This document shows, piece by piece, positions 55,555 to 64,000 of a stretch of DNA of 64,000 bases (position 1 is its first letter; each line of letters begins with the position of its first letter). Source of the DNA: Siphonodentalium dalli. Lineage: Eukaryota; Mollusca; Scaphopoda; Gadilida; Siphonodentaliidae. Location: assembly GCA_032622095.1 (NCBI GenBank), contig CP136069.1:64753319-64817318 (forward strand). The letters are read 5' to 3'. Both the position numbers and the translations under genes were made by a program. The notes beneath the pieces are model-generated. The model was not told the origin of the DNA, did no database searches, and saw only the letters and a program-made list of their open reading frames with translations.

Positions 55555-55830
55555 CCTACATTTTTCGGTAAATGTTTTTGAAACTTGGCGCTGATATTTA
55601 GTACTATGACAACCTGTGCATCGGCGATGGTGAATGAGGTCGTCCGACTTTTTTTGTGTGGAGTTATTCACATTTTTCGACTTCTCAAGATATGCACAAT
55701 TTTGTCCGAGCTTGTTTTCATACATCCTTCGGTAAAAAATGTTTTAAACTTGGCACATATATTTAGTACCATGGGAACCTGTGTCCCAGTGGATATGAGG
55801 TTCATCCGACGTTTCTGTGGAGTTATTCCC
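55555..55830 (+). repeat. Two degenerate ~160 bp units
   Basis: TTCGGTAAA-TG-TTTT-AAACTTGGC, ATATTTAGTAC, ACCTGTG and GTGGAGTTATTC occur in order twice (55565 and 55727). The ORF through 55914 reflects the repeat and is unlikely to be a gene. Confidence 0.7.
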
Positions 55831-56027
55831 CTTTTGTTTCGTAACATTCAGAGGTCTGGTTACCATGGGATATCCAAATTAGTTCCACTGGGACAGCCCA
55901 ACTCATGTTATTAAATGGCAGTTCTAAAGTTTTAACACATTTCGAATACGAGTGGTCGTATCTAATAAAGAGTGTTTTGAGTTGTTATATGTGTTTCAGT
56001 TTCAACGTAAATATGCGGATATAATAT

Positions 56028-56282
56028 TACCCCTTCCATGGTTGTATCTGCGCTGGTGCGGCCTTAAATATCCTGGGCCAGTGCATTTCTTATATATGCT
56101 CACACAGGGAGCATCGCATATATAAGAGAATGCACTGGCTTACAGTGTCAAGGTAAATATTGTTAGGCCAATGTGTGCTCTCATATATGCGAGGCTCCCT
56201 ATGGGTGACTCGCATATATAAAAAAATGTATTGACACATGGTTTTCGCAAAATTTCAGGAAGCGCCAGTCATGGAAGGGTGA
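56028..56282. mobile_element. MITE with CCCTTCCATG ends and two palindromes
   Basis: Left CCCCTTCCATGG and right CATGGAAGGGTG are inverted. Two internal palindromes with GCCAGTGCATTTCTTATATA- and GGCCAATGTGTGCTCTCATA-type arms resemble those of the TTAA elements. The target duplication is not clean (ATTA versus TGAC). Confidence 0.6.
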
Positions 56283-56745
56283 CTCAGAATGATAGTGATT
56301 GCAAGAAACTTTTCTTTTTCCTGGTAAGCTGAAAATACCTCAGGAAAGTTGGACTAATTTGGTTTCAAATCTTATCGGGGATCTTTAAATCTGATTAGCA
56401 TTCGTTAGACCGCAGCTATTCAAGACCTACATAGAATGTAATGCGTATGCCATAGACGTGCGTGAAGTGACTTCCAGATAAATAGCTATCAATCAACCCC
56501 GTTCTCGGGGATCATGAGCACAATATGAACATATTTCGGGGTCGAAATAGGTTCAATATGACCCTATTTCAAAACGGAATAATTCAAATATGGTACTATT
56601 TGAACAATAGTTTCTATACAAGCCTATTTACCGTGGTAAATGTATTTTCACTTTGCACGCGCCATTCAACGGAATAACGGCCATTGGGTCTAAGTTCACC
56701 TTGGGCTTATTTCAAAACCAAATCAGTCCAATATTAATATATAGA

Positions 56746-56846
56746 TAGAACCGCACGAGTGAGTGTCTGGATTTTTGACGAAATTATCGCACGCCAACAA
56801 ATCGAGTGCGATAATTCGTCAAAATTCAGACACTCATGCGGTTCTA
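56746..56846. repeat. Palindromic hairpin, ~45 bp arms
   Basis: TAGAACCGCACGAGTGAGTG...GACGAAATTATCGCAC pairs with GTGCGATAATTCGTCAAAAT...GCGGTTCTA. A further half-related ATTATCACACGCC patch is at 56990. Confidence 0.8.
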
Positions 56847-57502
56847 TTTTTATTACATATTTCCGTATCATAGTAAGTTGACTCACAATCGTACATCTCC
56901 GGTACAGAAAATGTGAATTTAAGTGAGTTTTAACACTGAATGAAATAGTTCCGTCGACATATTGCACTATAGTGCGATTCTGAGAATTATCACACGCCTG
57001 GAAACTCGTGCGATCATGCGAATTACGTTGATAGATATGTAATAAATGTCAATATGTTTATCTATCTCTTGAAACTGCTCGTCCATTTCCGTAGCCAAAA
57101 AATAGACTCTCGTACTTGCAGGAACCATATCTGCCGGACTTCTTCATGTCACATGACTGGTCGTGTGGTAATTTGTTCGGCTTTATTCAATTTCAATGTA
57201 GACATCACACAAACAAGTATGGTTATGATGTTACATCATATGATGTTAGGATGGTACGTATTACTGTTTAATTCGCCAAGTTGCTCGTGTTGTTTGAAAA
57301 CGTAATTTGAATTAAATCAGCGTTAAGTGGCACATCCGATCTGTGTACATGCGCCACTGTTTCCTATAAGGATGAAATGTGTATTTACAGGTAAATGTCC
57401 GAGATTGGAATAACGCCTCCAGTAAGAAACAGCGTTTTAGATTGGTCAGAGAACCGCGCAACCTATTCAATTCAATTCAATTTATTTTGCTCATCATCAT
57501 GT
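56847..57502. other. Intronic sequence, no gene
   Basis: No supported gene. Ends in TTCAATTCAATTCAATTTAT at 57467-57486, a short 3'-tail-like microsatellite. Confidence 0.3.
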
Positions 57503-60482
57503 AGGAATCACTGAACTAAATGGTTTCCCATAGGCGACAGTGTTAACGTTTCGGCCAAATTCACTGAATTGATGCCTGCAGGCCATACCAGTGATGTTTA
57601 CCCAGCTAGATTGACACCAGTTGATCACGAAAATGCAAGAAAAATCATAGGTCATGTGTTTACTTTTTAAAATAAATCCCCAAGTCTACGACAGGGCTAT
57701 CTCACAGCCAAATTTGATCTGGAAAAACCCAGGACTACAGCAGCTAGTTAAATAAATTTCCCGCTCACAAACATCCATTTCCCCATTCATTCACCAGTTT
57801 AAATTATTTAGATATTATGTACAAATCAAATAAACGCGATGTCATCCTTTAATAACGTGTCGCATGTATCAGGTGAAGGTACCCGACTCTAGAACACATT
57901 TAGCTCCCTGATTCCTATATATATGTATATGTGTAAAACACAGCGTTTCTTATAGTATTTTATCAAAATATAGACCTTGCTGAAATCAAAAATGGATTAT
58001 ATCGAGCAGTAGTGGTTTATTTTTCCAATATGAGGCATCCTGAAAATTAGTGTCAATCCTCAAAATAAAGCCAAAATATTAAGATTCTTTTTTTCAATTT
58101 TACTAGCTGATGCATCTCGTATAACTGAAGTATGCCCTTATATACCATAATATTACTAAATTGAAGAGGAAATGTTAATATACATTTTGAGAGGGATATC
58201 TTGTCCAATTTTAAACACTTTTCATGCAGAATTTGGCAATTTATAATAAACATTTACCAAAATTAACAGAAAATAAAAATAAAAAATACTTTAATAGCAA
58301 TATAAAGCAACCATAAGTCAATTGAAATATCTAAACATAATGATACAACACCAGACACAGCCTCAGGCATGAAATTTTACCAGATGGCAGGGCATACTAT
58401 CTGTTTAATAACAAACCTGCCATGGCAATAAAATTTTGCACGACAGTAACTCTAGTGGTGATGCCATCACCCCCCCCCCCCCCCCCCCGACTTGGGGTGG
58501 GGCTACGGTCCCCGTTAAGACTACTGGGTGCAGGAAAAGCTTAATTGGGTCAACTGTCACCTTTTCCCAATGGGGGGGGGCTAACACTCCTCAAAATTGT
58601 GGTGAGAGGGGCTTTAGACCCCCTGACCCCCTAATGGTACATGATGTCCATGCAAAATTCCCAGATTTATCACTTTCTTTACTATCTACAGGCGAATCCA
58701 TGGGTTTCTTCTTTAAGTATGTCCAAAATGTGGTCATTATCATTTGAAAATAAGAAAATATGGAATTAACAACTTATCATGGCGAGACGTGAAATTTCGT
58801 AAAATTCAAATTTTTCTTATAGGAATCACTGAACTAAATGGTTTCCCATAGGCGACAGTGTTAACGTTTCGGCCAAATTCACTGAATTGAAGCCTTCAGG
58901 CCATACCAGTGATGTTTACCCAGCTAGATTGACACCAGTTGATCACGAAAATGCAAGAAAAATCATAGGTCATGTGTTTACTTTTTAAAATAAATCCACA
59001 AGTCTACGACATGGCTATCTCACAGCCAAATTTGATCTGGGAAAAAACCCAGGACTACAGCAGCTAGTTAAATAAATTTCCCGCTCACAAAAATCCATTT
59101 CCCCATTCATTCACCAGTTTTAATTATTTAGATATTATGTACAAATCAAATAAACGCGATGTAATCCTTTAATAACGTGTCGCATTTATCAGGTGAAGGT
59201 CATTCTTCAGTTACCTTCACCTTTAGCATTCCAAGGTGTACTCGCTCCCCAACTCTAGAACACATTTAGCTCCCTGATTCCTATTATATATATGTATATG
59301 TGTGAAACACAGCGTTTCTTATAGTATTTTATCAAAATATAGACCTTGCTGAAATCAAAAATGGATTATATCGAGCAGTAGTGGTTTATTTTTCCAATAT
59401 GAGGCATCCTGAAAATTAGTGTCAATCCTCAAAATAAAGCCAAAAAATTAAGATTCTTTTTTTTCAAATTTTACTAGCTGATGCATCTCGTATAACTGAA
59501 GTATGCCCTTATATACCATAATATTACTAAATTGAAGAGAAAATGTTAATATACATTTTGAGAGGGATATCTTGTCTAATTTTAAAAACTTTTCATGCAG
59601 AATTTGGCAATTTATAATAAACATTTACCAAAATTAACAGAAAATAAAAATAAAAAATACTTTAATAGCAATATAAAGCAAACATAAGTCAATTGAAATA
59701 TCTAAACATAATGATACAACATCAGACACAGCCTCAGGCATGAAATTTTACCAGATGGCAGGGCATACTGTCTGTTTAATAACAAACCTGCCATGGCAAT
59801 TTTGCACGACATTAACTCTAGTGGTGATGCCATCACCCCCCCCCCCCCCCCCTCGACTTGGGGTGGGGCTACGGTCCCCGTTAAGACTACTGGGTGCAGG
59901 AAAAGCTTAATTGGGTCAACTGTCACCTTTTCCCAATGGGGGGGGGCTAACACTCCTCAAAATTGTGGGGAGATGGGCTTTAGACCCCCTGACCCCCTAT
60001 CGTAAAATTCAAATTTTTCTTATAGGAATCACTGAACTAAATGGTTTCCCATAGGCGACAGTGTTAACGTTTCGGCCAAATTCACTGAATTGAAGCCTGC
60101 AGGCCATACCAGTGATGTTTACCCAGCTAGATTGACACCATGCAGTTGGTCACGAAAATGCAAGAAAAATCATAGGTCATGTGTTTTCTTTTAAAAATAA
60201 ATCCCCAAGTCTACGACATGGCTATCTCACAGCCAAATTTGATCTGGAAAAAACCCAGGACTACAGCAGCTAGTTAAATAAATTTCCCGCTCACAAAAAT
60301 CCACTTCCCCATTCATTCACCAGTTTTAATTATTTAGATATTATGTACAAATCAAATAAACGCGATGTAATCCTTTAATAACGTGTCGCATGTATCAGGT
60401 GAAGGTCATTCTTCAGTTACCTTCACCTTTCCACGGTGTACTCGCTCCCCGACTCTAGAACACATTTAGCTCCCTGATTCCT
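57503..60482. repeat. Tandem array of 2.3 copies of a 1.2-1.3 kb unit
   Basis: Units begin GGAATCACTGAACTAAATGG at 57503, 58822 and 60025. Unit 1 carries ~170 bp before its end (58632-58800) absent from unit 2. Unit 2 carries ~50 bp (TTCAGTTACCTTCACC...) absent from unit 1 but present in unit 3, which stops at about 60482. Each complete unit holds a poly-C tract (58470, 59836) and a GACTTGGGGTGGGGCTACGG segment. ORFs over this segment recur in both units but are proline-rich artefacts. Confidence 0.93.
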
Positions 60483-60811
60483 GTAGATATACAGAGAACA
60501 ATATCATATGCGTATACATAAATATGATAAATTCTATCGCATGTTTACGCCCAGAGCTGCCAACATAAGGGAAACCAAGACAAACGTTGCATCGTCTCTC
60601 GCTGTCCTGCTGTTTTCATGACGGCTTTTGCGTTGAAAACGTTAAGGAGAACAAAAGGAGATTTTGACATTTCATCCTGATCATTCTTCGGAATAAATAT
60701 CAAACTGATATTTATGGCCAGGACTGTCAGCAGAGCATGTACGACTCGGTAGAACATAAAATCCAAGCCGTCAATGCCACACCATCTAACCACAATAACT
60801 TACAAGAAAAC

Positions 60812-61190
60812 CATAGTCAGAAATGGTAACGCCCTCAAGATCATATTATTGGGCATATATATAAATAAACTGGTTTCAACCATATTCCTTCAAATTTTTA
60901 CAACAACTACGGCTTATCACTGAAGGTTTCTCATTTACCTCACCATAACGCCTCAAAATACGGACCAAAAATATATTATCGGATTAAATACACCCCGATA
61001 CTTCGCAATACGACCCTTAGTCTATATTCCATCTTCTACATTCTATACTTCATCAGCAATGTTAGCTGTTATATATTATGCATTGTGTTCTCGCAATAAA
61101 ATCTTCGAGTGGCCCAGTCATTGTCACACCTAAATATCGAAAGCTATTGACGCGGTCATAAAAGTTACATACTGCAACAATGAGACATCC
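60812..61190 (-). repeat. Interspersed repeat family A, copy 3
   Basis: Reverse complement of copies at 4840 and 43800: AACCATAGTCAGAAATGGTA, TTCAAATTTTTACAACAACT, CTGAAGGTTTCTCAT. The ORF just left of it (60545-60793, minus) is outside the repeat and unrecognised. Confidence 0.75.
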
Positions 61191-62977
61191 GCGAACATAC
61201 ATCCGCGAATACGTACATCCTGCAAAAAATCTAACTGGTACGCAATATAGCGAGTAGGTTATTAATAAAAGTTACCCCATAGCTCCTATATAATTTGTTT
61301 TATAAATTGTATTCGTCAAAAATAACACAAGTAACAATATATAAACAGAAAATAGTAAGATTGGTTCCTGCACTGAAATATCTACAGATACAGAGACATT
61401 GTTGAGTAATCATTTGTTATCGAATTTGTTTCCGTTACCTGTTTACCGTCGTTACGCTTTTTTTATTTGTCATAATATTTGCCGTATATGCGGATAAAAC
61501 AGTTTGTTGTGTATTTACCGAAATTAATTTGCATCTTCTGCAAATAATACCTGATGACTTGGTTATATTAGTAATCTTGGAAAATATCCCCAGAAAAACA
61601 TTGGATGTCACCTTATATGTTAGATTGTGGGAATATGACATTAATTTCTCTTCGTTCTACTACAATCGTGTGAAACCCGAAATGAGTTGTTCTGCGAGAT
61701 ATCCCCATAGCCCCATGAACACGCCCAGAACAGCCTGGCAGTATACACATATAGGGCGTGATAATGTTCGAGCGCTTCGAGTGATAACAGATGCCCATCA
61801 ATGATGTCTGATTGGTGCTGAAGCGTTCGATCGCAAATCCTTCTCAATGTGTCCGAGTACCAAGGCACCAATGCAAAATCCGCCGAACCGGAACACGTTC
61901 TATTAGCAAACATTAGTGCCACGGGCATTCCATTCAGCGCGCAGTCGGGCGACAAGGATTTCGTGTTTCCCCCTTCTATGGTCCTGCTCTGTGGCAAAGC
62001 TAATCTTTACAAGAACTCTAATGCAATAATTGACGACACAAACATAAGAGCTGCTAGCCCGTAAAAGAACCGATTTGTTCGATTTTGGACTCGTTATATA
62101 TTTACTCACAACAAACTAATGCGTATTTAAACGAACATGGCTCAATAGAACTTCACTATTGTTACCCACTCTAACGTGGTTTGGCTGGGGGGAGGGTATA
62201 GAGATTGCGTCCGTCCGTCCGTAACAACTTGGAGCTCTATCTCAGTCATCATATAGGTCGAATTTTAACGATATTTTCTCACGAACAACTACATGGCGAG
62301 GAACCGACGCCACTGATGCTGAAGGTGTCTTTCTCATACAAAAAGTGCTATAGGGTATATACACAGGTTTTGGAAATGTGCTGAAGGGTACACAGGTTTT
62401 GAAATCTTGTTCTAAATGACGATAAGTTTTCCAGTCTGCCATGATTTCTGCTGGAAAATTATTATCTACGTTCCAAGGAGCTGAAAACAAACAGCTGATG
62501 GGCGCCAGACATTCGGGAACACAGTTGATGTACCTGCGTTAGTGCCGATAACAAACCATGTGTATCCTTCATCACATTTTCAAACCATATGTACCATTCA
62601 GCACTGTTTAGGTGAGATTGGCCCCTTCAGCGTCATCAATATATATTTACACACTAAGTGTTATTATCACTAAATCCAGCATTCTGATTTGGTCGGCGCC
62701 CACGTGGCTAGTTGCAGTTATTTCTCGGTGAATGCGCAACAGCGTATAACTGCAAGTTCATAACAACATCGATACGTCATTTGGGTTTGGAAAGACGAAC
62801 GCGTAATGTTTTGGGCGCATTTGTATTCGCGCAGGATTGACTTAATAAATCATCGGGTTTCAATTGTTCCTGTTAACTTTTGCCAAGGGTGCTATGGGAT
62901 ATTTTGGGCTTGTTTTGTCACGATACACTTTTCGATTTAAATACATTTACAAAAGTAAATGTATATAAATATAAGGA
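61191..62977. other. No recognisable gene
   Basis: Overlapping ORFs at 61529-62109 on both strands look non-random, with several long open stretches, but no family motif was found. GTCCGTCCGTCCG at 62209-62221 is a short microsatellite of the kind found in Helentron-like elements. Confidence 0.3.
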
Positions 62978-63124
62978 TTAACTGTCATGTGGACTGTTTT
63001 TATGGAGATGTAACCGTGAGGTAAGTGGTCATAACTTGTATGTAAAACCCTTCGGGTTTTACACAAGTTATGACCACTTACCTCACGGTTACATCTCCAT
63101 AAAAACAGTCAACATGACAGTTAA
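62978..63124. mobile_element. TTAA-flanked palindromic MITE (147 bp)
   Basis: TTAA at 62978-62981 and 63121-63124. The whole element folds on itself: CTGTCATGTGGACTGTTTTT...AAGTGGTCATAACTTGT pairs with its reverse complement, with one mismatch and a two-base indel near the AACCCTTCGGGTT tip. Confidence 0.85.
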
Positions 63125-64000
63125 GGGTCAGACGCACGTTTTGCCAAAATTTCCTGGTATTTCAAAATGTATTTTCTCTAAATCTATCAGGAATATCTTT
63201 GTGAAATTTTGTACAAGAGATTATTGTGGTACGATACATAAGAACCATTGGACATTTGTTTATTATAATCTCATTTACTTTACTTTTATGGCATGAAAAA
63301 TCTTTAAAATTTCACTGTGTTCATGCAGGTACCGAGAACTACTGTAAAACAGATTTTTTTCGAAAGTGCATTTCATATATACATGATATCATATCTGAAG
63401 ATCATGAGAGGAGACTTAATTGTTCTTGATTCATGAAATTAAATGATTATTTTCATTCAGAAAGACAACTACCATAAATAATGTTTTATTATTGAGAATT
63501 TTCATGCCATGCTTGTTGGTCATTGAAAAATTGGGCTCAGTTGAGTTCTGGGTCATGGGTTCATAACCAAGTTAAATCTGACCACCATATCTCTTAACAC
63601 TGTGGCCTAATTTCTGTTGATTGCTCCCTGCTTGAGTGGACAGCACCACATTTGAACATTTGTTTTCATTGGGCTGGCATATTTGTGACTGCTTTATTCT
63701 TCATTATAATACATGGGGTATGATGCTATAATATGCAATTAAAAAGCTAACTCAACATTATGATACAAATGAAGCCTCCTCTCATGGAGTCAAGACAATA
63801 AGCTATTTGATGGTTGACATGTTGTTTGAAATTATAAATTTTTCTGGCAGTTCTCGGTACCTAAAGGGACAGAAACGAAACAAATATTTTCAACCTCTCA
63901 AATGTATTAAAATCCATTATAGTTATTGTCTCTTTATAATTGCTCTGATTCTATATATAATGAAAATTATCATATGTAAAATTCAAGATTTTTCACCAGA
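63125..64000. other. No gene; possible small TIR element
   Basis: CAGGTACCGAGAACTACTG at 63328-63346 and CAGTTCTCGGTACCT at 63849-63863 are inverted with one mismatch and could bound a ~535 bp MITE. No target duplication is evident. No coding sequence supported. Confidence 0.35.

Noticed and set aside
58436-60005. Pro-rich ORFs repeated in two places (TPPPPP...WGGATVPVKTTG)
   Set aside because: They sit on poly-C tracts in a tandem repeat, with variable tract length between units; conservation follows the DNA duplication and not a protein.
60545-60793. Minus-strand ORF with a hydrophobic LLTVLAINISLIFIPK segment resembling the end of a class C GPCR seventh helix
   Set aside because: Tempting because a GABA-B exon is nearby, but it is on the opposite strand, lacks the conserved residues before this helix and has no good splice context.
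61529-62109. Long open stretches on both strands, possible GPCR or transposase
   Set aside because: No family motif survives inspection; frames on both strands are equally open.

Overview
The window is animal nuclear DNA. The only convincing cellular coding exon has a splice donor and belongs to a metabotropic GABA-B receptor. Everything else recognisable is transposon or virus-like-element debris of animal type: LINEs, Gypsy, hAT, Crypton, Helitron/Helentron, piggyBac-type and Harbinger-type short elements, a tRNA-derived SINE, and a protein-primed DNA polymerase of adintovirus/Maverick type. AT-rich sequence, (TCCTA)n LINE tails and GTCT microsatellites followed by degenerate repeats suggest a marine invertebrate, probably a lophotrochozoan such as a mollusc. 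The species cannot be named from sequence alone. No rRNA, functional tRNA, CRISPR array or bacterial-style operon was seen.

Layout. 1-2.4 kb: edge of an adintovirus/Maverick-like element, with the N-terminal part of DNA polymerase B on the minus strand, and a divergent two-exon gene plus a small membrane ORF on the plus strand. 2.8-7.6 kb: tandem repeats and two related LINE 3' fragments, one carrying a ~820 bp GAT expansion. 8.0-10.4 kb: a direct duplication, one copy of which holds a GTCT-type (Helentron-like) insertion. 11-16 kb: broken hAT transposase, piggyBac-type MITEs, SINE. 17-23 kb: LINE ORF1 and RT scraps, then a minus-strand Gypsy pol interrupted inside integrase by two tandem copies of a ~1.1 kb DNA element. 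23.5-29.5 kb: foldbacks, a perfect 215 bp palindrome inside a terminal-inverted-repeat element, and a decayed Crypton tyrosine recombinase, bracketed by inverted copies of a CGAAATA-rich repeat. 30.5-36.3 kb: a nearly complete but frameshifted LINE joined at its (TCCTA)n tail to a second, 5'-truncated LINE whose RT frame is intact for 2.3 kb. 36.7-39.4 kb: large GTCT/Helentron-like element with alternating ~140 bp repeats and a Helitron-type 3' terminus. 41.4-41.9 kb: fragment of a Helitron helicase-endonuclease. 44.7-45.4 kb: promoter and first coding exon of a GABA-B receptor; 45.4-64 kb is probably its first intron, filled with MITEs, palindromes and a 1.2-1.3 kb tandem array.

No working pathway is encoded. 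The signal is layered insertion: TTAA-flanked, 8-9 bp-TSD and 3 bp-TSD families coexist, and many carry long inverted repeats. The parts most worth follow-up are the adintovirus-like edge with its spliced gene and TAATG-coupled membrane ORF, the GABA-B exon with its CRE-TATA promoter, the nested Gypsy/tandem-element locus, and the unusually perfect palindromes.
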